Origin: Pogonophryne albipinna
Lineage: Eukaryota > Chordata > Actinopteri > Perciformes > Artedidraconidae
Assembly (NCBI GenBank): GCA_028583405.1
Contig: JAPTMU010000061.1
Span: 445,764-509,763 of the forward strand
Direction of reading: 5' to 3'
DNA: 64,000 bases
Shown: in pieces, positions 10,109 to 22,482 of the stretch
Numbering within the stretch: the stretch's first letter is position 1
How the letters are laid out: each line of letters begins with the position of its first letter
Notes under the pieces: model-generated
The model's input: the letters and a program-made list of their open reading frames with translations, nothing else
Databases searched by the model: none
Told to the model about the DNA's origin: nothing
Translations under genes and position numbers: made by a program

Positions 10109-11612
10109 TGGTACGCACTATGATGCTATTTGGGAAAAAAATGTTTAGAGTGTTTTTTTGTCATATAATAGACCAAATAAACATAATCTAAAGAAATGTT
10201 AAATAAATAATTATTTGGGGGTACTTGTTGGGGTGCGTTGCCTTGAGGCAACACTGTACCATAATGGTAAGTTATGAAAAAAGAGAGTTATTGTTTCAAA
10301 TTTGAACAAAATGTATTTAAAAACACATGGAAAATACTAAATAGCCTCAACAGGTTAAATTGCATGCCAATTAAAATGTGAAAATCGTTATTTTTTATAT
10401 TTTAACAAGATTACATGTCTGAATGTTGCCTGCAGGCAACATTGTACCATTGTGAAACAACATTTAGGAATAAATACGCAAAGAGCCTAGGCATCTTTCA
10501 TCAAACTTTATTGAGCCATTTGACAAAATAGACTCATTATTGTGGAAGTTCATGAAGCAGTTATTGTCAGCAGTGAAGCACAGGTACGTGACACACTTTG
10601 ATCACTGCACTTTCACCCTTACAGCCAGGGTATTTGCACCGGCCCTTTTTCTCCACCCATACAGGCCAATGGTCAGTGTGGTCTTGATGCACATGTGTTG
10701 ATGGCACTGATGAGGAAGAACCTCTGTGCTTCTTCTCAGCCAGGTCTCTGTCAACATTATGAGATGGTCTCCCCCTCTTCTTCAAAACGTTCCTCTCGTT
10801 GCAAAGGCAACTTGCAACTTCAGCTTTGAATTTAAGCAGGCTGTACACTTCTTTCTTGGGGATGCCGCAGTCCTTGCAGTCCCTGGGGTACAAGAGCCAC
10901 GCATTCACTAGAGTGAAATCCATCATGTGCAACAGGATCTTGTGATGCCACTTCCTTGACCTGATCTTTGTTCTGTAGAGAGCAATCAGCGAGTCTAGAA
11001 GATCCACTCCTCCCATACTTTTATTGTATGCATGCACGACACTTGGGCAGGTAACCTGCACTGTTTCTTTCTTTCTCTTATCCCATCTTTGCACAGATCG
11101 TTGGGTTGGCTTTAACATCAAATGTATCTTGGTTAAATTGTAGAGATCTATGATGAATGGTATATGCTTTTGAACAGTTTATACCTAAACACACAATACC
11201 ACAATATCATGGTGAATCCATAATGGTACGATGTTGCCTCCAGGCAACATTTGCATTTTAACAAGTTTCCATTACCTAATCAGCAAATTAAGTATATTAA
11301 ACTATTATAAATTAAGGTTTACTCACCTATTATTGTGAATACTTTTTTTTCCAGACAAGAAATGCGCAGGAAATTACGTTTTTAGACACATTTCTTGGAG
11401 AGAAATGGCTGAGCTGATCCTTGTGGGAAAGGCAGCAAACAGGGTCTTCAAATTGGCCGCCAGAGAGTCATGGGACAAATTCAAACACTACTATTGGTTC
11501 CTTAACGTCCTGCCTCTTTTTTAATGTATTGCATCATAATTTGAGATGTATTGTGTGAATGCAAAAGGCAAAACATGGGTATGTTGCCTGGAGGCAACAT
11601 CATACCATAGAG
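10109..11612 (-). mobile_element. piggyBac-like transposon with subterminal palindromes
   Basis: Its ends are CTATGGTACG (left) and the inverse CTATGGTATG (right, with AGGG then TTA). It occupies a site that reads AATTAAATAAAG in the other two repeat copies, consistent with TTAA targeting; the left end seems to have lost about five bases. Four short palindromes of the form TTGCCT-N-AGGCAA (about 10240, 10425, 11232 and 11582) lie near the ends, most beside a GTACCAT/ATGGTAC motif. It contains the C-terminal half of a transposase. The upstream half of the transposase is not seen, so this copy is internally deleted. Confidence 0.75.
10567..11121 (-). CDS. piggyBac-type transposase, C-terminal fragment
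   Basis: An open frame of 184 codons, starting mid-domain. It contains the piggyBac hallmark YNKSMGGVDLLDSLIALYR with KIRSRKWHHKILLHMMDFTL and NAWLLYPRD (the last catalytic Asp region and following helices). After that come a basic/Ser-rich linker and a Cys/His C-terminal finger (CKYPGC…CHVPVLHC), which in piggyBac proteins binds the element ends. The first two catalytic Asp residues would lie in the missing N-terminal two-thirds. The preserved frame suggests a fairly young element or a fragment carried passively. It is probably not a functional transposase by itself. Confidence 0.8.
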   Translation of the reverse strand: MMLKPTQRSVQRWDKRKKETVQVTCPSVVHAYNKSMGGVDLLDSLIALYRTKIRSRKWHHKILLHMMDFTLVNAWLLYPRDCKDCGIPKKEVYSLLKFKAEVASCLCNERNVLKKRGRPSHNVDRDLAEKKHRGSSSSVPSTHVHQDHTDHWPVWVEKKGRCKYPGCKGESAVIKVCHVPVLHC

Positions 11613-12735
11613 GGTTAGATAAAGCTACAAATAGTAAATATGTTACTCTAATCAAACAGTATATTATTTTAAAACAGATTAAAGTTAAATCTAAAACGGG
11701 TGAAGAAAATATTTCTAATTTGAAAACTGAAATTGATAAACTAAACCGGGAATTATCATAACAAATCTGAAATATATAACAGAGGAAACTTAACTTATGC
11801 CATTAACGTTTAAGTTAAATTAAACAAGAAATAAAAATACTTGGTTTGACTGTAATGAAAACTGTGCTGACCTAAATTGGAAGAATAAACTGATTGAACC
11901 CCTCCCAAATAATTAAATAATTAAACAAACACGTACATTTGGTGTGGGGCACAACGAGGGAGGTTACTCAACGTCATTTATTATTTAAAAGAATGGAATA
12001 TGGAGGCGTATTTGGAGACGTAGACCTAGATATTAAACTTAAAATGTTTACAGCGGCAATATCAAGGAAAGCACCCTGGGGTTGGGGATAAATCAAGGTG
12101 GACAAAAAGGAGAGGTAGAGCGAGACATGGCTCATATTACAAATTAGTATATGCTGATTTCATAAATGAATATACACCTTTAAATGGAATGGACTTCCAA
12201 GTATATATATATATTTGTTTTAAATAAATGAATACAAATATGGTGGATATATTCTATCACTTATTGAAAGCCCCAAAGTGTTTTCTTCTGCGTCCCTTGT
12301 ATGCAGATATGGAAGACCAGATGCACCGTGGTAATACATCAAACAATAATTAACAGTTGTACCAAAACAAAACATATCGGAACCGAGCTAAGGAGAAGAG
12401 AAAGCCTCGACAAGTCACAGACTACCATGGAGCATACTGAGTCTGTGACTGAACAAAGGCTGATCGGACAATTCCCTTTCTGCCGTCTGAAATACTGTTC
12501 TGTTGTGTTTAAGTATGTATTTATGAGTTGTGTGTACATGTTTTTATGCAGTGGTTTGTGTATGTCTATTATGTATTGACAAAACAATTTAAGACAGTTT
12601 TTTTTTAAATAAAGTAACTAATTGAAGTGGTGTATAAAAGGTTGCCTAGAGTTGTCTGGCATGACACACAAACAAAATATATGAAATGGTAAAATAACCA
12701 CGTGTTGTGTCCTGTTGTAGCAGAGGGTGCTGTTG

Positions 12736-14096
12736 GACAGATATATTGCATTCAGATGCGATAATGTCATAAATGTGTTTTATCCACTAAGGGTACAAAG
12801 ATTGTGTAGGTTTATATTATATATTACTTTTGAAATAATGTCCCTTTATAGTCAAAAGTCCATCTATGAGCGATACAGCATTTTAGCAGTGAGTGACACC
12901 ATGATGCTTTATTCAGGTTTCACATTAGAAAGAAAGGAATACTGGTCATCAGCTTTAAATCTAAAAACATGGACATTTTAAAATGTGTAAAGCATGTTGT
13001 CTAATGTCTTTCAGGACGACCAAAAACAAACATCATTAGCATATTTTCCTGGTTTCTTTAAATGTTACGTCATAATGTTAAAATATGTTGGGTGTCAGTA
13101 AGATTTGAGTATATTCATTTCTGTATACTCTGTAATACTCTGTATTCAGGTCTTTAAAAGACTTCTGATCTGATCTGACAACATGGAAAGACATTTGAAC
13201 CTTTCAATTCTAACAATATTATGAAGTCACAATTATATGAAGCATTGGATGAGAACCACAACTATTATGTTTAAAAAGTACACAAAGGTAACGTGCCGTA
13301 CTATAATATGAATATTATTCTACAATGCACGATTGTTTTACTTCATATATAATAAACTTGTGGGTTTTATATAATATTGTTTCAGTAACCTTTTTGCATT
13401 TAAGTTTAATTTGAATTGTGATAACATGATATCATTTCAATAATGTACTGAATTATTATGTTACAGTGTGTTCAGGCATTACACAATAAAAAGTGTTTGA
13501 ATAAAGTATAGAAGAAAATACATATATTAAAAATGATTGACATTATAGAATATTGTGGATGGATTAAAATGTTTACATATAGTTGAATTATATACCAAAG
13601 TATATAAATGACAGATGTGCAAGGTTGCTGTTGTGCAGAGGGTTCATGGTTCTGGAGAGGGAGAAGCTAAAGTGAGCTCTCTGCCAGCCGGAGGAGACGC
13701 TGGATCAGTCTGTGGGAGAAGGAGCTCCGCTGTCTGTCCAGCTGCAGAGGGGGGTGAGGGTAATAGTTCATGTGGAGTAAAGACACGTTTTAATATAATA
13801 GTATGTCATTATGAAATATGTATTTTAAAACAATGTCTAAAGGAAATAATGTACATGTAAGGGATCATGTTTTAGAGAATATGTAAGTAGATGTCTTTAC
13901 AACAACATAATGAAATGTATTATACTAAGAGGAAATAGATGAATGTAGTATACCAGGTAACATGTTATTCATGTTTCATTCAAGTCATCTTTATATCAGT
14001 TAATTAACTTCTTGTACAAAGTAAGGTACTCTGGTGTTGCAAAATATAAACATGTAATATTAAAACAGGAGAAGTGCTCTTTTGGTGTATGTGGGT
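12736..14096. other. H1 downstream spacer with one exon-like island
   Basis: AT-rich spacer. The only higher-GC island is 13638-13754: it follows 'TTGCTGTTGTGCAG' (a possible splice acceptor), has an open plus-strand frame and is followed by GTGAGG (a possible donor). I recognise no protein family and see no partner exon. It could be an orphan exon or a repeat fragment. Confidence 0.35.
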
Positions 14097-14112
14097 GGCT
14101 CTTAAAAGAGCC
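14097..14112 (-). terminator. Histone mRNA 3' stem-loop (H1)
   Basis: Perfect GGCTCTTTTAAGAGCC on the minus strand, 26 bp beyond the H1 stop codon. It shows that this linker histone is replication-dependent. Confidence 0.95.
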
Positions 14113-14138
14113 TTTTGGAGATGAAGCAGATGGTCTGT

Positions 14139-14753
14139 TTACTTCTTCGCTGCTTTCCTGGCTGGTGCCTTCTTCGCTGCTTTGGCAGCTGGTTTAACCG
14201 CCTTCTTCACAGCTTTCTTGGGGGTTAAGGTCTTCTTGGGGGTCGCTGCCTTCTTGGGTGCTGCCTTCTTGGCCGCCACCTTCTTCGGGCTCTTAGTGAT
14301 CTTCTTCACGGGGGTTTTCTTGGCAGCAGTAGCAGGCTTCTGCGCCTTCTTGGGTGTTACTGCCTTCTTGGCTGCTGGCTTCTTGGCGGCGGGTTTCTTC
14401 GCTGCTGCTGCTGCCGGCTTCTTGGCTTTGACTGCGGGCTTCTTCGCTACCTTCTTGGGCTTTTCGGCGGGCTTGGCTGCCTTGAAGGAGCCGCTGGCTC
14501 CGGATCCCTTGACCTGCACCAGGTCTCCATTCTCCACCAACTTCTTCACGGCGCGTTTCACCTGGTTGGCGTTGTCGATGCCTTTAACGGACAGCTCTTT
14601 CTTCAGGGCGACATAGGAAATCCCTTTACGCTCCTTGGAGGCGGTGACGGCTTTCAGCACGAGATCAGCGGCGCTGGGGCCCGCCTTCTTCGGCTTGGTG
14701 GCTCTCTTCCTCGGGGACTTGGTCGGTGCGGCGGCGGGAGCGGATTCTGCCAT
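14139..14753 (-). CDS. Linker histone H1, divergent globular domain
   Basis: 204 residues in the normal H1 layout. The N-terminal tail is short ([20 protein letters not shown]). A winged-helix globular domain runs from about residue 24 to 95 ([20 protein letters not shown]…GSGASGSFK). A Lys/Ala/Pro-rich C-terminal tail follows with SPRK, SPKK and several TPKK sites of the CDK phosphorylation type. It binds linker DNA at the nucleosome dyad. The frame is open upstream, but the ATG at 14753 gives the family N terminus, so I chose it. In the globular domain the usual vertebrate helix-3 segment 'YDVEKNNSRIKLGLKSLV' is replaced by [20 protein letters not shown], a clear departure (comparison from memory). 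It is the only H1 gene in the window. Confidence 0.93.
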   Translation of the reverse strand: MAESAPAAAPTKSPRKRATKPKKAGPSAADLVLKAVTASKERKGISYVALKKELSVKGIDNANQVKRAVKKLVENGDLVQVKGSGASGSFKAAKPAEKPKKVAKKPAVKAKKPAAAAAKKPAAKKPAAKKAVTPKKAQKPATAAKKTPVKKITKSPKKVAAKKAAPKKAATPKKTLTPKKAVKKAVKPAAKAAKKAPARKAAKK

Positions 14754-14893
14754 GTTGCTTTCAAAGTGGATTCTCTGGACTCGGTGAGACGGAGAGAGAA
14801 ATCCCAGCAAAGAGCGGAACTTAAACACACCATGAGAACCGTAGAGACTCAATCGCAGCCTGTCTCACAGGAGCAGCAGGCATACTGTGCCAC

Positions 14894-14902
14894 TTTGTGT
14901 TT
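14894..14902 (-). promoter_or_regulatory. H1 box (AAACACAAA)
   Basis: Exact AAACACAAA on the minus strand about 140 bp upstream of the H1 ATG. This is the H1-subtype-specific promoter element of vertebrate replication-dependent H1 genes. No good TATA box is obvious; the sequence near 14820 is only GTTTAAG. Confidence 0.8.
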
Positions 14903-14959
14903 TCTCTTCACGAACAAATGTAATAAAATCTCACCTGGAGGAAACAATATATTGTAAAA

Positions 14960-17690
14960 TTCACCCTAAACGATAGCAAAGGAGTTTCTCTTCATGTAAA
15001 AGTGAAATTAACCTCAATATTGTGTTATGATTTTAATGGGAAGCCTTTCGACCTCCCTCAAATGCTGCCGTGTGAGTCGCAAATATGTAACTTTCCTCTC
15101 TAATTTCCCTCTTAAATGATTTAAAATACTTTAAAATTCGACTTAAACTAGTCTGTCATATAAATAAGATGTTTGGTTAAAGACCTAACCTAAAAAAAGG
15201 TTACTAATATAAATATGTTAATGTTAAACAGAGGTTAGTTTTGTCTCTGCAAACACACTCAAAAGAGTCGTGGGATTGTACTCCGGTTCTGATAGAGAGT
15301 CGGTATGTTTTCTTTTACACTTCACTAATTTAGGATAATTTAACTTAATTCAACACTTTGATAACATGTAGGCCTATCTTTTCTTCTTCAGAAAACTAAG
15401 TAACCTGCCGTTTGCCTGCTAGAGTAATTTACAGTATGCAAGTACATTTATTTTTTCCGATAACACGTCAATCATATAAAGTGTATTCATCTATAATTTA
15501 TCATATCACTTTTATGATTTTTATTTATACATTTTGAGTCTTTTAATTTCGTATGTTTAACTTTAGAAGACAGCATGAACGCATTTACAAAAAACACACA
15601 AACAGTTGGAACATTTAAATCGGAGGCTGTTTTTGAGAAACTTGATTTCTTTAGAGTTATTTGTTACACTCATTAAAGACTATTACAATAAAATCACTAA
15701 ATGTGCTCAAAGAAAGACCTTTAATAAACTTTAGACTCAGAAGATTAGAGACTTTAAATAGGCTTCTTAGGTGTTTTGGCTCCACACATGTCTGACTAGG
15801 ATTTTAACTTTATTTATTATTTAACACCGGTTAAAGGTGCTTGTTTCTTTCTCTCATGTATTTGTGTTCGGCATACTCTTAAAATAAAGCATTATCTTCT
15901 GACTGTTTATCACATATATTCTTAAGGTCACGATGAATGACCAGCAGTTTCACCACAATACATTGTTTTTATTCAGAAATGTTAACCAAATAACATTAGA
16001 AATAACATAAATTGCAGGAAAAGAAGATGTATACTTTTCTGTATTTAGTCGACGCATAACCTGAAAACCTTTTAAAATAACTTAATCTATGTATGTTTTA
16101 GTTTTTTGCCTTTAAATACTTCGTACATGAATCTTGTGACGCACCAACTTGAACACACCCGTAATTGGGTGATTCGAGTCTTGAAACAGAAAGCCTCTTC
16201 CTGGCTTAAAGCCTGAGTCCAAATAAATATCACTACAATAAACAATATTTCTTTTTACATTCTGTTTTTGTCCATCTTATTCTATTTACATCTATATAGA
16301 CTCTTTCATTTCAACATAAAATGCACTATTTTATTCTAATTGATTCTACAGTTTCTTTTTGCACTATTTTAATTGAATTTGTTTGTTTTTTTAATCAGTT
16401 TTATTGTCTTTTGTCCTATATAACTATGTTGCATTGTTGGAGGAGCCTGGGACTTAAGATTTGCATTGCCACGTCTACACTGTAGCTACTGTGCATATGA
16501 CAATACATAATAAATGAAACTTGACCTTATTAACCTAAATGTATTTTGGGCTAATTTTATATTCAAATTAAGTGAACGAATAATGGATCACGGAAATGTA
16601 TCTCTATAACAATAATGTAGTCAAGCAGAAAATAGTAGAGCTATAAACAGTATTAAATAATATAATTCAAACATGAAGAATTATGTTTTGTATATTTTAT
16701 TAAGTTGAGTTTTTAATCCTAAATATTTTTGTTTTTATTGAATGTAAATACAATTATTATAATTACTGTTATATAACTATACTATGCTGTCACTGTTTCT
16801 AATTTTGGCTCTTGTACTTAGTGTTTGAGTTTTAAATAAAGTTGAGAAACGTTTTTGTTGATAAAATACAGTTTAGTTTAAACAATGTTCTTCAAGATGT
16901 TAATATTTACATGCTTATCTAATCTTGAAATAGTGCTGTATAATAGCTTGTGCCATGTATGTTTTAGAGCTCCTAAACTAACTCCTAACGGTATAAACTA
17001 TGGTCACATTAAATAACTGCTAATTGGCTAAAATATATTAACTTCATTAATATATGTACTAGATGTACCTCATTTCTTAAAATGCTAATACAAAATAAAT
17101 AAAGATCTGTTAGAAAGACACGTGTGTTAATATTTATTCCACTACAATAGAGCCACTATTTTCGTCCTGCTCCAAACATTAGTTGGTGAACACTGACATC
17201 TGGTGGACAAAGGCTGGAACTAAATATAACCTGTTATTCATTTCAATGTGCGTGTGGGGTAAAGATACCATCGAGTGCTTAAATGTTACGGTACGCTATT
17301 GATCGGTGAACTGCAGACACCTGCCAATAAGTAATACTGATATAGTGTAATCTGAGTTAAACACTAATGATGGGTCAAACAGACGTTGTGGCTTTATTTA
17401 TGTGGACTGACAGATGTAGAAACCACACCGCTATTCATTTGAGAATGTGGTGATTAACCTGCTGGATGTACGAAGGACATTGTGAAAAGGAGTTTGCTTT
17501 AGTTGATATAAGGCTTTAATTTAGAGAGGCTACAATACATGATATCATTAATAGTAATTTAGGGTTATGTTTCAAGTGTATATTGCTCTATAATGTGTGT
17601 GTTTTTAGTTGGGTGACTTGGTGTAACATGACATGTTGTGCACATCAATACATATAGGGCAAGGGGGAGAAATGTCTTTAGTTGGAAGTG
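14960..17690. other. AT-rich spacer between H1 and H2A
   Basis: About 2.7 kb with no supported gene. At 16440-16525 a segment ending 'GCATATGACAATACATAATAAATGAAACTTGACC' resembles the 3' tail of fish LINE/SINE elements. The rest shows no repeat, RNA gene or ORF that I can support. Confidence 0.6.
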
Positions 17691-17693
17691 TGT

Positions 17694-17709
17694 GGCTCTT
17701 AAAAGAGCC
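17694..17709 (-). terminator. Histone mRNA 3' stem-loop (H2A)
   Basis: Perfect GGCTCTTTTAAGAGCC on the minus strand, 31 bp after the H2A stop codon. Confidence 0.95.
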
Positions 17710-17740
17710 TTTGTTGTTTGTTGAAGCGGGATCAGGGTGT

Positions 17741-18127
<387 letters not shown>

Positions 18128-18186
18128 CTATGTGATTATTCTTTGACGTTTAGAATAAAGTAAGTTGATCACCGTTCTCACCAGAA

Positions 18187-18216
18187 TATATAGGAGCGCA
18201 GCTAAACGCTCATTGG
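18187..18216 (-). promoter_or_regulatory. H2A promoter: CCAAT and TATA
   Basis: Minus strand: CCAAT at 18216-18212 and TATATA at 18192-18187, about 65 bp before the ATG. An additional CCAAT on the plus strand lies at 18243-18247. Confidence 0.75.
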
Positions 18217-18699
18217 TCAGATTGATCCGTAACTATGATCGTCCAATTAGAAAACAGGTCGGTCTGCCGCCTGAATTCATTTCTGAATGAGACTGAATTT
18301 TCTGAAATTGTTTTCACCCGTTCAAAGATGAACATAAACTCCTGTAATTTAAGAAGTGAAAGTCTCAATATGTAGAGAACATTAAAACATTCAAAAAGGT
18401 GTCAAACTTAATGATTATTTACAGTGTGTAATTAACTTATTAAATAATATATTTGGTATTATAACTCAAATTACACACCCACCTAAATACATGCAGCTGT
18501 TTGGGCTAAACATTTAACGGGGAGAAAATAATCATCAATTGTAACTAATTTGTGTAATGTCTATTTTTTTATCTTATTTTATATTTTGAGGACATCTCTT
18601 ATTTCATATTTAGATTTTAATAGTTTTGCTAGGTATTATTAATTCTGTCTTTGTATGCACCAAATATACCAAAGCAAATTCCTTGTATGTGTCAAGCTC

Positions 18700-18745
18700 C
18701 TTGGTATATATATATATACCCCCCCCCCCCCCCCACACACACAGT
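18700..18745. repeat. Compound microsatellite (TA)n-(C)n-(AC)n
   Basis: (TA)n is followed by a run of about 17 C and then (CA)n. The short ORFs over it are spurious. The rest of 18250-19080 is spacer without a recognisable gene. Confidence 0.9.
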
Positions 18746-19085
18746 ACATACATTATATTTGCAGCACTTAACACAAATATATATATATTTGAAAACCTCC
18801 AGGTTGAAGTGATGTAGAATACAAAAAAAAAAAACTGTAAAAAAACAGCTCCGAAAGTAAAATGAACAAAATGTAAATAGTAAAAGCCAGATCACAGGAA
18901 GATGATCCAAGTGAGCATGGCAGTTTAATGTCACTACCACCAATTAATAATTTCAAAACCACCTTAAAAAAAAAGAAGGGTGTTCACTTGCACCATAAGT
19001 ATTATTTTAGTTGTATTAAAATGGAAATCATGTTGACGTATATTAGACACTTAGTAAGAGGAAAGCAGCAGTAGATGAAGTGGGT

Positions 19086-19101
19086 GGCTCTTAAAAGAAC
19101 C
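19086..19101 (-). terminator. Histone 3' stem-loop, one-base variant (H2B)
   Basis: On the minus strand GGTTCTTTTAAGAGCC. The C-to-T change in the 5' arm converts one stem pair to a G-U wobble, so the RNA can still fold. It is the only intact-gene stem-loop in the window that is not GGCTCTTTTAAGAGCC. Confidence 0.85.
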
Positions 19102-19122
19102 GTTGGTTTGTAGCAGTAGAGT

Positions 19123-19503
19123 TTACTTGGAGCTGGTGTACTTGGTCACGGCCTTGGTGCCCTCAGACACGGCGTGTTTAGCCAGCTCTCCGGGCAGCAG
19201 GAGGCGGACAGCGGTCTGGATCTCCCTGGAGGTGATGGTGGAGCGCTTGTTGTAGTGAGCCAGACGAGAGGCCTCACCGGCGATGCGCTCAAAGATGTCG
19301 CTCACGAAGCAGTTCATGATGCCCATGGCCTTGGAGGAGATGCCGGTGTCGGGGTGGACCTGCTTCATCACCTTGTAGACGTATATGGCGTAGCTCTCCT
19401 TCCTGGACTTTCTCCTCTTCTTGCCGGTCTTCGTGGCGGTCTTAGCGACGGCTTTCTTTGAGCCCTTCTTGGCCGCCTTGACAGGGGGTGCGTCAGCAGG
19501 CAT
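19123..19503 (-). CDS. Histone H2B, divergent copy with Ser87
   Basis: Full-length H2B of 126 codons starting at the ATG at 19503 ([20 protein letters not shown]). It differs from the other four H2B copies in the tail (KTATKTGKK instead of KSVNKTGKK) and at residue 87, where it keeps the usual vertebrate Ser (KRSTITSRE) while the others have Arg. It shares Met45, Cys64 and Ser67 with them. The promoter has a perfect octamer. The 3' stem-loop is a wobble variant. It is grouped with H2A and H1 in the same orientation and is probably the less homogenised copy that keeps the ancestral residue. Confidence 0.96.
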   Translation of the reverse strand: MPADAPPVKAAKKGSKKAVAKTATKTGKKRRKSRKESYAIYVYKVMKQVHPDTGISSKAMGIMNCFVSDIFERIAGEASRLAHYNKRSTITSREIQTAVRLLLPGELAKHAVSEGTKAVTKYTSSK

Positions 19504-19557
19504 GATGTGAACGTGAGGTGCGACAGAGTCGATTGACTTCTTTGTCACAGCGCGGTC

Positions 19558-19611
19558 TATTTATATTCACCAGATGCAAATATTACTGTGCTGTTGCTCG
19601 CACCGGATTGG
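19558..19611 (-). promoter_or_regulatory. H2B promoter: CCAAT, perfect octamer, TATA
   Basis: Minus strand: CCAAT 19611-19607, ATTTGCAT 19581-19574 and TATAAATA 19565-19558. The same module is found in the other H2B genes. Confidence 0.85.
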
Positions 19612-19649
19612 TTGTCTTCTGAGCAGGACGGAGCATGCGCGTAACGAGT

Positions 19650-22430
19650 TTTTTTTATTAGTCAGTTTATTGAACATGTCAGAAACAAAAACATACAACA
19701 ATAATATATATATATATATATATTCTTTTTTTTTCTCAATCAAATTAATAATTATAACAAAGTACAACAACAAAATAATAACAAAAAAAAAACAATAATA
19801 ATTCTGTCATGTTCAACAGGGGCACGAAGAAGCTTAAAAAAACTGTTCTGGTCCTACCCCCTCGAGCATATATTTTTCTTATAAATAAAACTATAGGTCA
19901 TCGTCATCAGAGACATGTTTGCTTTTTATTTTTACAAAACAATCAAATAAATTACTTTTACAATTACAAGAAATAACAACAAATGCGATTTTACAGGTCC
20001 TGTTCATAACCATTAATGATTTGGCTCCTAAATAATACTTTCAGTTTAGATAGACTTGTACAATATTTCAGTGCATCATTACAGTTATTCCACAGACTAA
20101 CACCTTTTGATGAGATGCAATGAAGTTTGCCATTTGTTCGTACGGGTGGTTTTTTGAAAATGCAGTTTCCTCTCAACATGTGCATGCTTTCTCTCCGTGT
20201 GAAAAGTCCCAGGATATTATGAGGTAATTGTTGATTTGCGGCTTTGAACATAATTTGAATAGTTTTATAGTCAACCAGGTCTTGTAGTTTTAGTGTTTTT
20301 AGTTTGATGAACAATTTATTTTTAGGTTCTCTGTACGTAGTTTTATGTATAACTCGTATGGCTGTTTTTTGCAGGATGAAGATAGGATGTGTATTTGTTT
20401 TATATGTGTTCCCCCAAACTTCCACACAATACATCATGTATGGAAGTATGAAGGAGCAGTACAGCATAAACAAAGAAGCTTGATTAATTAGGTATTTGGC
20501 TTTATTCAGAATTGATATTGATTTGGATATTTTGGCTTTGATATAGCTTATATGTGGTTTCCAACTTAATTTATTGTCTATGATTACTCCAAGGAATTTT
20601 ATTTCCGATACTCTTTCTAATTGGACGCCATTTATAGTGAGTTTCTTCTCAGTATTGGTCGATCGATTCCCAAATATTATGAGTTTGGTTTTGCTTGCGT
20701 TCAATGTTAATTTATTTTGGTCAAACCAGATCTTCATCCTGCTCAGTTCCTTCTCCATTGTGACCAATAGCTGTTCTAAATTGTCCCCACAGCAGAGTAG
20801 ACTTGTGTCGTCTGCAAAAAGAATGGTTTTAATAGTTTTTGATACTTCACATATATTGTTAATATACAGAATAAATAGTAATGGCCCCAAGACTGAGCCC
20901 TGAGGCACCCCACATGTAGTAGTTGTGATTTATGGCTTTGTAGTTCAACGTACTGTTCCCTGTTATGTAGGTAGCTGGATAACCATGATAGTGCAACACC
21001 TCTAATGCCATATCTCTGTAGTTTTTTTATTAATAATTCATGATCAACCGTGTCAAATGCTTTTTTAAGGTCCAGAAATATCCCTATTGCATATTCTTTA
21101 TTTTCTATTGCCTTAGTAATGTGTTCCATACATTCTATAACTGCAAATGATGTAGTTCTGTTTGCTCCTAAACCATATTGATGTAGTTCTGTTTGCTCTG
21201 AAACCATATTGTTGTTCATACAGTATGTTATGTTTGGTGATGAAGTCATTTAGTCTTGTATAGTAGATTTTTTCCAGTATTTTCGAAAACTGTGAGAGCA
21301 ATGAAATTGGTCTATAGTTTGACAGTACATGTTTATCTCCAGATTTATGTATTGGTATGACTTTAGCAGTTTTCATTTTATTTGGAAATACACCGGTTTG
21401 ATTACAGATGTGAGTTAGTGGTTTGGCTATACATTCAATAATGTTTTTAACTGTATACATGTCAATATCATGACAGTCTGTAGACCTTTTACTCTTAAGT
21501 TTTTTAACTGTGTCAATAATTTCATTTTCATCAGTCCCTCTTAAGAATATAGTTTCCTTCAAATATATATCTTTACTTTCAACACCATCACTACAACCAG
21601 TATTTGGAATTTCCCCAGCTAGACAAGGACCAACATTGACAAAGTACTTATTGAAATCTTCGGCAACAGTCATAAATTACTGTATCGTTTTTTGACAGAA
21701 AACTGTTTGGGTATTGTGCCTTTCCATTTCCTTTTTTAATAATGGTATTTAATACATTCCATGTGTTTTTAATGTTATTTTTGTTATCCTCCAATAATTA
21801 GTTGTAATGATCCATTTCGCTACATCGTATTATGTTTGTTAGTTTGTTTTTGTAGGTCTTGTATTTTTGTTCAGCCTCTACTGATCCATTCTTTAAGAAG
21901 TCTTTATATAATTCATTTTTCGTTTTACATGCATTTAATATTCCCTTAGTGATCCATGGTTTTTCAGCATATTTTTGTTTCACTATTTTCTTTACACAAG
22001 GACAATGTTTTTCATACAGCCCTGATAGAATATGTAGAAATGATTCATAGGCTTCATTTGCACTTTGTTCCAGTCTTGTTTATATAATTCTTCTTTAAAA
22101 GAATGAACAGACTCTGGTGTTTTGTGTCTTGTAATTGTGACTTTTCTGGTGTCTTTTTTGATCCTAATCTATATTGTTGCAAAGACTGGCAGGTGATCAC
22201 TTGTGTCATTGATTAATATTCCACTTATTACTTTCCTATCCATAACATCTGTGAATATGTTGTCAATGAGTGTTGCACTGTGTGATGTTATTCTGGTTGG
22301 TCGTGTGATTGTAGGATATAAACTGTTGCTATACATAGAATTAATAAATTCTGTAGTTGCATTCTTGCTCCGCAGGGCATGAAAGGCCTCAATAGGCGCA
22401 TTCACACCGCAGTACTTTTCCCACAAAGGT
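19650..22430 (-). mobile_element. Decayed APE-type LINE, 5'-truncated
   Basis: A LINE inserted between the H2B promoter and H4, read on the minus strand. Remains of the endonuclease come first (22426-22169, ending SDHLPVFATI). Then come a spacer and RT fingers (YRPISLLSQFSKILEKIYYTRL, about 21300), motif A (LDLKKAFDTVDHELL, 21080-21030), motif B (PQGSVLGPLLFILYIN, 20905-20860) and motif C (FADDTSLLCC, about 20815). A long thumb/C-terminal region ends at 19991. Reading frames change several times and a 32-bp tandem duplication sits at 21149-21211, so the element is dead. Clade is uncertain (CR1/Jockey-like). The AT-rich stretch 19655-19800 is its 3' end. Confidence 0.8.
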
Positions 22431-22482
22431 TCATGTAAAAAATGTATTTTTAACTACTCTTTGGCTCTGATGATTATACTCA

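Larger units (their letters stand above)
9699..12735 (+). mobile_element. RT-deleted Tx1-type LINE derivative, copy 2, split by piggyBac
   Basis: This is copy 2 of the repeat also at 582-2099 and 56340-57970. In this orientation the LINE-derived sense strand is plus. ORF2-derived sequence runs from about 9910 to 10108, is interrupted by a piggyBac-like element, and resumes at 11613 to about 11760 (linker, '…KLNRELS'). It then passes to 'ATAAAAATACTTGG' (11830), which in the full LINE lies after the RT domain. Positions 11975-12045 match the fragment at 22483-22552. The 3' part to about 12730 has only decayed ORFs. All frames are broken, so it is non-autonomous. Confidence 0.7.

Noticed and set aside
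14182..14616. Long ORF antisense to H1 and other ORFs opposite histone genes (for example at 3417, 4944, 17633, 22733 and 61395)
   Set aside because: They mirror the biased codon use of the real genes on the other strand and have no family match.
14754..14852. 33-residue extension of H1
   Set aside because: It has no similarity to H1, and the leader/promoter region is expected there.
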